A DNA stretch of 64,000 nucleotides from JAJZXY01 sp046706185 (lineage in GTDB: Archaea > Thermoplasmatota > Thermoplasmata > Sysuiplasmatales > Sysuiplasmataceae): NCBI GenBank assembly GCA_046706185.1, contig JBJKPR010000056.1, positions 1-64,000 of the forward strand, written 5' to 3'. A program made the position numbers and the translations under genes. Each line of letters begins with the position of its first letter. The first letter of the stretch is position 1. Below are positions 1 through 8,492 of this stretch, piece after piece. Below the pieces are notes generated by a model that was given only the letters and a program-made list of their open reading frames with translations, had not been told where the DNA came from and searched no databases.

Positions 1-65
1 AGAAGTTTCCTTGGTTCAACCTCTGCCGTGACGTCGGAACCGTTTACCCTGAGCTTGATACGCAT
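1..65 (-). CDS. 2Fe-2S subunit of a molybdenum hydroxylase (5' end only)
   Basis: The minus strand opens with an ATG at 65 and reads MRIKLRVNGSDVTAEVEPRK before running off the left edge. This is the typical N-terminal beta-strand pattern (short strand, V-N-G, then V-E-P-R) of the small CoxS/XdhC-type subunit, which carries two [2Fe-2S] clusters and passes electrons from the molybdopterin site to the FAD subunit. The cysteine motifs lie outside the window, so the call rests on the first 21 residues and on context: large and medium subunits of the same enzyme class lie at 2589-5048 and 7453-8358 with no other small subunit in the window. It is divergent from the cupin gene that follows. Confidence 0.72.
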   Translation of the reverse strand, partial: MRIKLRVNGSDVTAEVEPRKL

Positions 66-188
66 CCTGTTCGACAAGTGCAATTACACCCCTGCGGACA
101 CTGCCGCAGGGGTGGCACAATTACATCACAGCAATTAACACTTTCTGTTGCACGGGCGGTGTGAGGGAGAGGAGCAGGCAACAAAAGA

Positions 189-196
189 CTATTAAG
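189..196 (+). promoter_or_regulatory. Probable TATA box before the cupin gene
   Basis: CTATTAAG lies 33 nt before the ATG at 226 but only about 15 nt before the ATG at 208. Since archaeal transcription starts about 25 nt after the TATA box, this favours translation from 226 on a nearly leaderless mRNA. Confidence 0.4.
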
Positions 197-207
197 CGGA
201 CCAGCCA

Positions 208-576
208 ATGTCGCAACCCGCGAAAATGAAAGAGGAAACTGAATTTCATCTGCTGGACAATATCGACTGGAAACCGGTGACATCAGGAATAAGGGCAGGC
301 ATGGCATGGGAGCGGATTTTGAGCTGGGATCCGGGCACGGGGGCGCACAGTCGCATTTACAGGCTTGAACCGGGTTGCGAGACAGAAGAGGTGCTCACGC
401 ACGATTTCTGGGAAGAGGTGTACATACTCGAAGGCAGTCTTGTGGACCGAAGGCTTGGAAACAAGGAATTTGTTGAAGGCTCGTACGCATGCCGTCCGCC
501 AGGAATGGTGCACGGTCCGTACTCTTCACCAAAAGGATGCAGGACGTTCGAGGTAAGGTACTATTCCCGCGACTGA
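208..576 (+). CDS. Small cupin-fold protein (ChrR-like)
   Basis: A 122-residue single-domain cupin. The first cupin motif is seen as a Thr-His-Asp-Phe-Trp-Glu-Glu run followed by a Leu-Glu-Gly turn near residues 68-80, and the second as PPGMVHGPY near residue 97. Single-domain cupins bind a metal and act as dioxygenases, isomerases or sensors, often in catabolic clusters. Several usual histidines are reduced here to one in each motif, so the metal site is not certain. An ATG at 226 is an alternative start supported by TATA position. It is followed within 12 bp by the DUF2848 gene, so the two are probably co-transcribed and belong to the surrounding catabolic locus. No specific reaction can be named. 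Confidence 0.75.
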   Translation: MSQPAKMKEETEFHLLDNIDWKPVTSGIRAGMAWERILSWDPGTGAHSRIYRLEPGCETEEVLTHDFWEEVYILEGSLVDRRLGNKEFVEGSYACRPPGMVHGPYSSPKGCRTFEVRYYSRD

Positions 577-588
577 GAGGAGCGGCAG

Positions 589-1275
589 GTGGCATGCAAC
601 GTGAAAGCTATTGATTTTACACTCAGAAGCCTGAAGGGCGACAGGAAGATGAGATTTGAGGCAAGGGAGCTGATATGCGCAGGGTTCACCGGCAGGGATC
701 AGGAGTCTGTCAGGAAACATGTGAAGGAGCTTTCGGACATGGGCATAAAGCCGCCAGAGACGATACCCGCCCACTACGCTGTCCCTGAAAACCTGATTAC
801 GACGCAGACAGATATTGCTGTCCAGGGGACCATGACTTCCGGGGAAGTGGAGAGTGTTGTCCTGTTTGACGGCGAGGATGCGTTCGTCACAGTTGGAAGC
901 GACCACACCGATCGAGAAATGGAGAAGAGCGACATACTCAGGTCGAAGGGGGTCTGCCCAAAGATTGTGGCCCGCGACATTTGGCCGTACGAGGAGGTTG
1001 CACAGCACTGGGACAGCCTGGAAATCAAATCCAGCATATACACGGGCAATGAGGAAAGCACGTACCAGCAAGGAGCACTTGCAGAGCTGATGCCACCGTA
1101 TGATGTACTTGAAAAGATCGGAGCAGGGAGGAGCGGACTGGTTCTTTACTGCGGGACGCTGCCGGTGCGAAATGGGCGGCTGGTTTACGCTGACAGGTTC
1201 GGAATGGAAATCAGGGATCCGGTGCTGAACAGGGCTATCAGGCACCAATACAGCGTCACAGTATCAGACAGGTGA
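589..1275 (+). CDS. DUF2848 family protein
   Basis: This 228-residue protein matches the DUF2848 pattern as I know it: an early GFTGRD segment, a central TSGEVE segment, and a GSDHTDRE segment followed by S-K-x-x-C-x-K. The family resembles fumarylacetoacetate-hydrolase-like proteins in some annotations, but its reaction is not established. It tends to sit in catabolic gene clusters, which agrees with this neighbourhood. The GTG at 589 has an AGGAG ribosome site 6 nt upstream; a second in-frame GTG at 601 is possible. It probably forms a two-gene operon with the cupin just upstream, and converges on the amidohydrolase gene that ends at 1291. Confidence 0.8.
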   Translation: MACNVKAIDFTLRSLKGDRKMRFEARELICAGFTGRDQESVRKHVKELSDMGIKPPETIPAHYAVPENLITTQTDIAVQGTMTSGEVESVVLFDGEDAFVTVGSDHTDREMEKSDILRSKGVCPKIVARDIWPYEEVAQHWDSLEIKSSIYTGNEESTYQQGALAELMPPYDVLEKIGAGRSGLVLYCGTLPVRNGRLVYADRFGMEIRDPVLNRAIRHQYSVTVSDR

Positions 1276-1290
1276 GCAAGGGTATCATTC

Positions 1291-2340
1291 CTACTTGATT
1301 TTCAGTATTCGCATCGCGTTCAATCCTAGTATCTTTGCCTTGGCGTCATCTGGAGCATCTAGTTCCATCATGCATTTGATAGAGCGTTCCACCAGATCCA
1401 TTCCACCCATGTCGCCGTAGGGGTAGTCTGACGCGAAGACACACTTTTCGGGTGTGAAGAATGAGACGGCGCACTCAATTGCAGGTGTGTAGTAGATTGC
1501 AAGGTCCGCATACACGTTTTCAAACAACGAAAGAGGGTCCTCGCTGATGTTCAGACCTGCCAGATTCCTGGCATAGCTGGAGAAAAGCGTCTTCAGCCTC
1601 ATGTTGAAGAAGGGAAACATTGCGCCGCCATGAGGGCAGATGATTTTCAGGTTGGGCAGGTCCTTGAGTTGACCGCTGAGCGCCATTCTCGAAATTGTCA
1701 GCGTGACATCGAATGGCCAGCCGAATATGAGGTTGAGGTTGTAATGAGCTCCCACTGACTGGGCGGTCACAGGAACAGTGGGGTGGACATACAGTGGCAC
1801 ATTCAGAGCGTTTGCTGCTTCGAGAATCGGCCTGAACTCGGGAGCGTCCAGGAACTTGCCATTAATGTTGGAGTAGGTCATTATTCCTCTCAGACCCCTG
1901 TCGTTAACGGCTCTCTTCATCTCTTCGACTGCCTCCTTTGGTTTCGAAAAAGGAACTGAGGCGAGACCGGTGAAGTGGTCGGGGTACTTCTCAATCATGT
2001 CTGAAATTTCGTTGTTTATTGCCTGGGAAACTGGCATAGCAAGTCTTTCTCCAAAAATATCCGGGCCCGGAGACGGGAAGGAAAGAACCTCCATGTCTAT
2101 TCCCACCTTTGTCATCTTCTCGATTCTTGGCTTGGGCTCCTCGAAGAGATTGTCCGGAAGTGCATTGAACCTCTCCTTTGTCAACTCATCATACAGAAGC
2201 AGGCTCCCCTTGGCATCTGCCTGCACCTTGATCTGGCCGTTCTCCTTGCGAATGAGGTCAACACACTTTTTAGGAAACAGATGTGTCTGAAAATCAGCCA
2301 CTACTTTGCCATCTATCATCCAGCCCGTATCGAACGGCAA
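1291..2340 (-). CDS. Amidohydrolase family 2 (ACMSD-like) hydrolase or decarboxylase
   Basis: A 349-residue TIM-barrel metal enzyme of the amidohydrolase-2 group, which includes aminocarboxymuconate-semialdehyde and gamma-resorcylate decarboxylases. Visible ligand regions are FQTHLFP near the N-terminus, YVHPTVP in the middle, CPHGGAMFP, and FASDYPYG near the C-terminus. The first metal motif is QxH instead of the common HxH, which is unusual (see findings). The reading frame opens with TTG at 2340, but an ATG at 2319 lies 27 nt after an AAATATA box, so a leaderless start giving 342 residues is more likely. Substrate is unknown; the ring-degradation context favours a C-C bond hydrolase or decarboxylase. 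Confidence 0.82.
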   Translation of the reverse strand: MPFDTGWMIDGKVVADFQTHLFPKKCVDLIRKENGQIKVQADAKGSLLLYDELTKERFNALPDNLFEEPKPRIEKMTKVGIDMEVLSFPSPGPDIFGERLAMPVSQAINNEISDMIEKYPDHFTGLASVPFSKPKEAVEEMKRAVNDRGLRGIMTYSNINGKFLDAPEFRPILEAANALNVPLYVHPTVPVTAQSVGAHYNLNLIFGWPFDVTLTISRMALSGQLKDLPNLKIICPHGGAMFPFFNMRLKTLFSSYARNLAGLNISEDPLSLFENVYADLAIYYTPAIECAVSFFTPEKCVFASDYPYGDMGGMDLVERSIKCMMELDAPDDAKAKILGLNAMRILKIK

Positions 2341-2588
2341 GATTATATTTCTTACATCTCCAGGAAGCCGAAAATCGCACCGAAGGCTATGCTGCTAATT
2401 GTGTTGTTGTGAATCAGGGGGTCAGTCGGAATACCGCAGGAATCTGACACGGCGCAGACAAGGAGCAACAAACGCGGTTGGAAGTGTTTCATTGCAAGAC
2501 AGTACCAGATGAAACAGTCGCAATTTCATGGCAGGGCATCAATGGCAAGTTTAAAATCGACTTTGTCATATGACTGTCGGGACCTTAA

Positions 2589-5048
2589 TTGGAAACGATT
2601 GTAAGGCATGATCGTGAGAAGGAGACTGGAATCGCCCCTGGCAGAGCAGGGGAGCTTGTCGGCCGTGATTTGCCAAGGCGCGAAGGGTACAGGTTTGTCC
2701 AGGGAACAGGCGAATTCTCTGCAGACGTCGTATTTGCCAACGCCCTAAGGATAGCGTTGTACAGGAGCCCTTACGCACATGCGAGAATACTCAAGATTGA
2801 CAAATCCAAGGCACTTGCGACACCCGGGGTAGTCGCTGTCTTTACTGGCTCTGACATGATAGAAAGCGGCCTGAAAAAGGAAGGCATGCGCATGGCTGGG
2901 CAGGCGCAGGACCAGTATCCTCTCGCTGTGGGGAAGGTGAGGTACCACGGCGAGCCGGTTGTTGCGGTGATTGCTGACTCGCAGTACACCGCAGAGGATG
3001 GGGTCAGCGCGGTGGAGGTGGAGTTTGAACCGCTCGAACCCAGCCTTGACCCGTACAAGTCTGTCGACGGCCAGGACACTTCGCTGCTGCACGAAGGAAC
3101 GAAAAGCAATGTCGTCTTTGAAAAGGTGTACAAATACGGAGATGTGAACGGCGCATTTGCGAAGGCTCAGCGGATAATAAAGAGAAACAGGCTCTACGTG
3201 CCGAGGTTCACCTCAGCCCCCCTTGAACCGACAACAATACAGGCAGACTACAACTCCAAGCAGAACAGCCTTTACGTCAGTGGGAGCCTGAAGTCGTCGG
3301 AGGCAACCAGGCAGATGCTGGCAAGGTATCTGGGCGTGCCCTTCACTTCAATTCACATGTACATTCCAGACGTCGGTGGCTCATTCGGTGTCAAGAACCA
3401 TGGCGAGTGGGTTCTGCTTTGTGCGTGGATAGCAAAACAGCTTGGAAAAGCTGTGAAGTACGTTTCAACGCAGTCTGAAATGCTTATGGCATCACAGCAT
3501 GCGGAAGAGATATGGTGGGACGCGGAACTGGCGGTTGACCTGGACGGCACAATTCACGGGTTCAGGGCCAGGTGCATACACGACCAGGGTGCTTATGCCA
3601 GCCTGCGGGGCATTGCGAACCAGCTCCGAAACCCGGCAGAGCAGTACAGGTTCAAGAGCTTCCAGCTGGACATAAGGGAGGTGCTGACCAACAAGGTCCC
3701 GTGCGGCTCCAACAGGGGTTACGCGAAGCTGCACCACGTGTTCATGCTCGAACGACTGATAGATGCCGCAGCGAAGGAGCTGGGCATCGACCCGGTGGAG
3801 ATCAGGCGCAGGAACCTGGTACTGCCCGAGGAAATGCCGTACACTGCCCCCAACGGTGCTGTGTACGACGGCGGGGACTATCCAGAGCTGCTCAGGCTAA
3901 CTGCCGAGCTCTTTGACTATGAGGGTTTCAGGAAAAAGCAGAAGGAATGGCGGAAGCAGGGGAAATACGTAGGGTGCGGCGTTGCGCTTGGAATGGAGTC
4001 CAATCCGTCCACCGAGGCGAAGGAACTCAATGTCCTGCCGCTCGAACAGGTGTCCAGGGGAACGGGCAACCAGGAGGCAGCATCTGTAAAGATCAACCAG
4101 TTCGGAAAGGTCCTTGTCACTGCAGGTGACATACCGCAGGGACAGGGGCACGAAGTGACAAACGCTCAGATTGTCGCGGACACATTAGGCATGCCGTACG
4201 ACGATATAACAATAACAAGCGGCTATGACTCGTGGCGAGACGCATCCACGCCGTTCTCCATCACCGCAAGCTGCAGGTGGGCTGTGCTCGGAACTGGAGC
4301 ATTGATCGGTGCCTCGAAGCTTGTCAGGGAGAAGGTACTCAGGATTGCATCATATGTCCTGAATTCAGACAACCTTGAAATGAGCGAAGGAGTTGTGACG
4401 GACAAGGCAACCGGAAAAAGCGTGACAGTCAAGGAAATCGCGCGCCTTGCGTACATCGACCTGGAGAAGCTTCCCACCGGGATTGAGCCCGGTCTGGAGT
4501 CAAGATACGTCTACAAGGCGAAGTACGATGTTGCAGGCGGCAAAGCAATTCCCGACGCCAACGGTTACTCAAACCTGTCGATGTCCTATGCGGCTGAAGC
4601 CACTTTCGTCGCGGTGGAGGTCGACAGTGAGACAAAAGAGGTCAAGATACTCAACTTGAGCAAAACCGGCGATTGCGGAAGGCAGATCAACCCAGGTGTC
4701 GTTGCATCCCTGGAACACGGGGCCATCGCGGACCAGGTGGGTTTTGCACTGTTCATGAAGATGGACTATGATGAGAACGGGCAGCTGCTCACCTCGACGT
4801 TCAAGGATTATGTAGTGCCGCTTGCCTCGGATCTCCCAAGCTTCCACCTGGGGCATCTTGAAACGCCGTCACTTTTCACGCCGCTTGGCGTCAAGGGAAT
4901 GGCTGAGGGCGCGGGGACACCCGCTGTGGCAACAATAGCCGCCATTGAAGATGCTCTTGAGCCGCTTGGAATTACGCTGGATGAGGTCCATATCACTCCA
5001 AGTGATCTGCACAGGCTGATAGGAAAGAAGCAGGCCATGAGTTCATGA
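2589..5048 (+). CDS. Molybdopterin-binding large subunit, xanthine/aldehyde dehydrogenase family
   Basis: This 819-residue protein is the catalytic large subunit of an Mo hydroxylase. It contains an N-terminal a/b hammerhead domain (RSPYAHARI, residues about 58-66), the GGSFGVK loop, a CGSNRGYAK active-site loop, the ERLID...RRRNL segment, the PQGQGHE cofactor loop and a C-terminal GVKGMAEG with the catalytic Glu. The Cys loop typical of form-I CO dehydrogenase is absent, so CO is an unlikely substrate; a hydroxylase of an aromatic, heterocyclic or aldehyde compound is more plausible. The start at 2589 is TTG; a TTTAAA box lies near 2555. The partner subunits are encoded elsewhere in the same island rather than adjacent, which is uncommon. 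Confidence 0.92.
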   Translation: METIVRHDREKETGIAPGRAGELVGRDLPRREGYRFVQGTGEFSADVVFANALRIALYRSPYAHARILKIDKSKALATPGVVAVFTGSDMIESGLKKEGMRMAGQAQDQYPLAVGKVRYHGEPVVAVIADSQYTAEDGVSAVEVEFEPLEPSLDPYKSVDGQDTSLLHEGTKSNVVFEKVYKYGDVNGAFAKAQRIIKRNRLYVPRFTSAPLEPTTIQADYNSKQNSLYVSGSLKSSEATRQMLARYLGVPFTSIHMYIPDVGGSFGVKNHGEWVLLCAWIAKQLGKAVKYVSTQSEMLMASQHAEEIWWDAELAVDLDGTIHGFRARCIHDQGAYASLRGIANQLRNPAEQYRFKSFQLDIREVLTNKVPCGSNRGYAKLHHVFMLERLIDAAAKELGIDPVEIRRRNLVLPEEMPYTAPNGAVYDGGDYPELLRLTAELFDYEGFRKKQKEWRKQGKYVGCGVALGMESNPSTEAKELNVLPLEQVSRGTGNQEAASVKINQFGKVLVTAGDIPQGQGHEVTNAQIVADTLGMPYDDITITSGYDSWRDASTPFSITASCRWAVLGTGALIGASKLVREKVLRIASYVLNSDNLEMSEGVVTDKATGKSVTVKEIARLAYIDLEKLPTGIEPGLESRYVYKAKYDVAGGKAIPDANGYSNLSMSYAAEATFVAVEVDSETKEVKILNLSKTGDCGRQINPGVVASLEHGAIADQVGFALFMKMDYDENGQLLTSTFKDYVVPLASDLPSFHLGHLETPSLFTPLGVKGMAEGAGTPAVATIAAIEDALEPLGITLDEVHITPSDLHRLIGKKQAMSS

Positions 5049-5108
5049 CCATCATACGGTGCGGCATTCCGGTGCACTGCATTCTGCAGTCTTGTGCACG
5101 AGGGAGTC

Positions 5109-5891
5109 TTACTTCTCCCCACGTACTCCTGAAAGAGCCTTCTTGAACTCCCTGGTCAGTATGCCGGTGTCGACCCCGAGCCTTACTATCCTGTAGCCGG
5201 CGGCGATTGCCTTCCTCGCAGAATCTGTGTCCGTGGCAAGATAGGCAACTGCAGTGCCCTTCTTCTTTGCGATTTCAAACGCCTTTTCTGCCTGCTCCCT
5301 GACAGCATCACTGGTGCGCTGAAAATGCATGCCCAGGGATATTGAGAGGTCGAGCGCCCCTACAACCATGAATTCTATTCCAGGCACTGAAAGTATGCTT
5401 TCAAGATTGGAGATGCTCTCCGAGCTTTCCACCATGACCCCCACCATTGTCTCCTCGTCGGATTGCTTTCCCATATCAAGCGTTGGATGCCCCCAGCCGA
5501 ATGATCTTCCAGTTCCCCCGCTCCTGAGTGTTTTGCCGTCGAAGGGGAAGAACTTGACCGTCTTGACTGCCCTCTCGGCGTCAGCCCTTTCCCTTACATC
5601 AGTGAAGAGTATGTTGTTTATTCCGCAATCCAGCACTTTCCCGATCAGCTTGTCATCGCTGAGAGGTATGCGGACAAGCGGTGAAATGCCTGCTGACTCG
5701 GCGGTCCTCGCAAGGTCCTCAAGCATGTATATATCGTAGGGACTGAAACCGTTGTGCTCAAAATCAAGCCATACAAAGTCCAGTCCGCAATTGCCGGCAA
5801 TCTCGATTATCGTGTGATTGAAGGTCTGGACAGCGACGCCAAAGGGGATTCCCCCCTTCCTGAGTATTTCCTTCAGCCTGTTACCTGCCAT
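5109..5891 (-). CDS. HpcH/HpaI family aldolase
   Basis: A 260-residue TIM-barrel class II aldolase. It shows the VWLDFEHNG strand with the metal-site acidic residue, the GINNILFTDV strand, an MVESSESISNLE helix start with the second metal Glu, and a VGALDLSISLG phosphate/pyruvate loop. Family members reversibly cleave 4-hydroxy-2-oxo acids to pyruvate and an aldehyde. The ATG at 5891 has a GGTGA ribosome site 6 nt upstream and is preferred over the GTG at 5897. It lies 38 bp downstream of the DapA-like gene, and both follow the CoxG-like gene, so this looks like the lower part of a degradation pathway. Confidence 0.88.
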   Translation of the reverse strand: MAGNRLKEILRKGGIPFGVAVQTFNHTIIEIAGNCGLDFVWLDFEHNGFSPYDIYMLEDLARTAESAGISPLVRIPLSDDKLIGKVLDCGINNILFTDVRERADAERAVKTVKFFPFDGKTLRSGGTGRSFGWGHPTLDMGKQSDEETMVGVMVESSESISNLESILSVPGIEFMVVGALDLSISLGMHFQRTSDAVREQAEKAFEIAKKKGTAVAYLATDTDSARKAIAAGYRIVRLGVDTGILTREFKKALSGVRGEK

Positions 5892-5929
5892 GCCCACTCA
5901 CCGATGTCTTCATCGCAGCGAAGGGTTGC

Positions 5930-6841
5930 TCATTTCCTGCCTGCCAGTGCGAGCATGCCTGTGGATTCTAGCATCTTTTTTATGCCGTCCATATCTGACT
6001 GCGTCAAAGACCCAAATGGGGGAAACGGCTCGCCGAGTTTTATGCCCATCAGACCCATCGCGTATTTCAGTATCGGCGTCAGGCCGAGGTCTGCCCATCT
6101 GCCAGGGAACTGATGGAATTTCCTCTGAAGCTCGGCTGCTTTCCTGTAATCGCCATCGACAAAGGCGCTGACAACATCAGCAGCGACAGCCGCGAGAGGC
6201 GGCGGCATGGTGGCACCGGAACCACCGAGCATCAGTGTTGGAAGGAGCATTTCGTTCGTGGTGAAATAACCGGCGAGGCCCGCCCGGTCTATTTCCTCTA
6301 TCAGCCTTCCGACCCTGCGCATGTCCCGGGAACTTTCCTTGAAGTACTTCACAGAGTCTATGCGCGCTATCTCAACCATCGTGTCAGGCGGGACATCGGC
6401 ACCCGGGCCCGCATTCAGGTAGCACAGGACGGGGAGGCTGGTACTGGCGGCTGCCTCCTTGAAATAGTCCACAAGCTGTCTGCCGGATGGCTTGCCTCCA
6501 AACGGCCTGAGCGGAGCAAGGAGCTGGACCGCTTCTGCGTTGACGCTCTCCGCTTCCCCGCACAGCTCTTTTACAATCTTTACTGAAGGGTGTGACACGC
6601 CTACGACAACAGGGCATCGTCCATCAGTGAATTCGACTGTCTTGCGTATCAGTTCCTTCCTGTCATCCATGTTCAGATACTGATACTCCTGCGCCTCGAC
6701 GCCTGCGGCGGTTATTGCGCTGGGACTGCATCTCTGTATTATGTAGTCTATCTCTGCCTTGAGCGCAGGGTAGTCGACTTTGCATTCTTTCGTGAAGGGG
6801 ATCAATGGCGGGATGAGAAGCCCTGGAACCTTCAGCGACAA
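5930..6841 (-). CDS. Dihydrodipicolinate synthase/N-acetylneuraminate lyase family aldolase
   Basis: A 303-residue class I (Schiff-base) aldolase barrel. The lysine that would form the Schiff base is in KYFKESS about residue 163, and the CYLNAGPG segment takes the place of the usual tyrosine loop. The family covers DapA itself and many catabolic lyases and dehydratases. Its place between an HpcH aldolase and a CoxG gene, far from the lysC/asd operon of this window, points to catabolism rather than lysine synthesis. The start is a TTG immediately after the stop of the upstream gene, so translation is probably coupled. Confidence 0.86.
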   Translation of the reverse strand: MSLKVPGLLIPPLIPFTKECKVDYPALKAEIDYIIQRCSPSAITAAGVEAQEYQYLNMDDRKELIRKTVEFTDGRCPVVVGVSHPSVKIVKELCGEAESVNAEAVQLLAPLRPFGGKPSGRQLVDYFKEAAASTSLPVLCYLNAGPGADVPPDTMVEIARIDSVKYFKESSRDMRRVGRLIEEIDRAGLAGYFTTNEMLLPTLMLGGSGATMPPPLAAVAADVVSAFVDGDYRKAAELQRKFHQFPGRWADLGLTPILKYAMGLMGIKLGEPFPPFGSLTQSDMDGIKKMLESTGMLALAGRK

Positions 6842-6842
6842 C

Positions 6843-7298
6843 TCAGGATGCCCCCGGTCCGCTCTTCTCTATGGCATCCTTGATTGCCTCGACGAACTTG
6901 TTTGCGTTCTTCTTGACGGCCGGGCTTATCATGCCGCCCGCAATTGTGGCAATCTTGCCGTGCATATCTGCGCTTGCCTCCCAGCGCACGTTTGTTCCCG
7001 AATCAAGCTTGGTCAGATTGAATGCGAAGACGACGTCCACAACACTGCCAACGCCGTTTCCCTTGCCCACTACGTTTGCCTTGAGCGGCGGCTCCTTGCT
7101 CTCGATCCTGAAGCTGAAGTTCATTGTTCCCTTTATGAAGCCGACACCCACCTTCATCTTCAGCTGTATGTTGTTTTCGTCAACTATGTTGTATGACTCG
7201 ACGTCTGGCAGCTTTGTGCATACAAAGTTCGGGTCCGTTATCAAGCCAAACACACGTTCGGGCTCAGCCGATATGCTGAATTCTCCTCCGAATTTCAT
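6843..7298 (-). CDS. CoxG-like SRPBCC protein
   Basis: A 151-residue START/SRPBCC-fold protein related to CO dehydrogenase subunit G. It starts MKFGGEFSI and keeps the P-D-V near residue 33 and the G-K-G-N-G turn typical of CoxG. CoxG proteins accompany Mo hydroxylases and are thought to help in membrane recruitment or maturation; they are not catalytic subunits. An AGGT ribosome site precedes the ATG by 7 nt. The gene lies downstream of the FAD-subunit gene after 154 bp, and directly upstream of the DapA-like gene, so a four-gene operon 8358 to 5109 is likely. Confidence 0.85.
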   Translation of the reverse strand: MKFGGEFSISAEPERVFGLITDPNFVCTKLPDVESYNIVDENNIQLKMKVGVGFIKGTMNFSFRIESKEPPLKANVVGKGNGVGSVVDVVFAFNLTKLDSGTNVRWEASADMHGKIATIAGGMISPAVKKNANKFVEAIKDAIEKSGPGAS

Positions 7299-7393
7299 TT
7301 AAATTACCTTTCCCTTGTTTTTCTAGCTCGCGTTGCTTTCCAGTATACATTTGCCGCTTATGGCCGATGGTAAATCTGTGCATATGCGGACAT

Positions 7394-7409
7394 ATGTTCG
7401 ATTGAACAT
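7394..7409. promoter_or_regulatory. Palindrome ATGTTC-GATT-GAACAT, candidate operator
   Basis: A perfect 6-bp inverted repeat with a 4-nt centre sits about 95 bp before the CoxG-like start and 44 bp after the FAD-subunit stop. Its position between two genes of one probable operon suggests an internal operator or an mRNA hairpin; no function can be shown. Confidence 0.3.
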
Positions 7410-7452
7410 GTTGCTCACTCTCAAATTGCGCTTGCAGTGTCAGGGGGCACAC

Positions 7453-8358
7453 TCATGCCGCCTTGCCCCCGGATTCGCCCTCTTCATCCTTTAATGAAAG
7501 GGCCCTGACAAGTGACCTCTTTACCATGACTGGAACCATGGCCCGCCTATATTCAGGCGTCGCCTTGACATCTGCCAGCATCTCCACATCCACCACATCC
7601 CCCGTTGCCTTTTCAGATGCGGAGGAAATCAAAGCCTCGTCCGGAACCTTTCCAACTAGTTCCTTTTCAGTGCTCAGTGCCCTGACGGGAACGGGAGCGA
7701 TTGCACCGAGAACCACCCTTGCCTTACTGCACTTTCCGGCGCCGTCCAAGGTTACCTGGCTTGCTGCAATTGCGACTGCAAAGTCACCGGTGCGCCTCTC
7801 GATCTTTATGTGTGCACCGCAGGTCTTGCCCGAGGGAATTGGGATCCTGACGGATGTGACAAGCTCATCGGGAGTGAGCACTGTCGTATACGGCTCTACC
7901 AGGAAGTCGCCAGCCGGTACGACTCTCTCCCCCTTCGTCCCTCTGATCACAATGTTGGATTCAAGGGCAATGAGCGTGGGAAGCCAGTCGAGGGACGGGT
8001 CAGCGTCCGATATGTTGCCACCTATAGTTCCCAGGTTCCTCACCTGAACATCCCCTATGAGATGCACCGTATCCCTGATGAGAGGAAATTCTGAAAGGAG
8101 CCATTCAGTGTCTGCGATTTCGGAATTGGTTGTGGCTGACCCAATCTCCACATGTGTGGAGGTTTTCTTGATGCCCTGAAGCTCCTTTATCTTGCTTATG
8201 TCCACAATATACTGCGGCTGCACAAGCCTTAGCTTCATAAGCGGCACAAGGCTCATGCCACCGGCTAGAGGCCTTGCATCCTCCTTGTATTTGCCAAGAA
8301 GTGCAATTGCTTCATCAATACTCTCAGGCTTTTCATAAATGAATTGCGCGGGATACAC
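7453..8358 (-). CDS. FAD-binding medium subunit of a molybdenum hydroxylase
   Basis: A 301-residue CoxM/XdhB-type subunit. The FAD-binding N-terminal half shows the LAGGMSLVPLMKLRL pyrophosphate loop near residue 36 and the RNLGTIGGNISDADP loop near residue 107, both diagnostic. The C-terminal CO_deh_flav_C domain follows (ARVVLGAIAPVPVRA). It would take electrons from the 2Fe-2S subunit and pass them to an acceptor. The likely start is GTG at 8358; an AT-rich box (AATTAATATG, minus strand) lies about 35 nt upstream. It heads the run FAD subunit, CoxG, DapA-like, HpcH-like. Confidence 0.92.
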   Translation of the reverse strand: MYPAQFIYEKPESIDEAIALLGKYKEDARPLAGGMSLVPLMKLRLVQPQYIVDISKIKELQGIKKTSTHVEIGSATTNSEIADTEWLLSEFPLIRDTVHLIGDVQVRNLGTIGGNISDADPSLDWLPTLIALESNIVIRGTKGERVVPAGDFLVEPYTTVLTPDELVTSVRIPIPSGKTCGAHIKIERRTGDFAVAIAASQVTLDGAGKCSKARVVLGAIAPVPVRALSTEKELVGKVPDEALISSASEKATGDVVDVEMLADVKATPEYRRAMVPVMVKRSLVRALSLKDEEGESGGKAA

Positions 8359-8492
8359 AGTTTTCGCCCTACGGTGGATTGACTGTCCTCATATTAATTT
8401 TGTCCTTCCTCAGGGCTGGTGCGAGAACCGATTTGCGCGGCTGCCCGTGAAAAAGGAAAACATTGGAGGCGGTGGAAGATTTCCCTTCCCTG

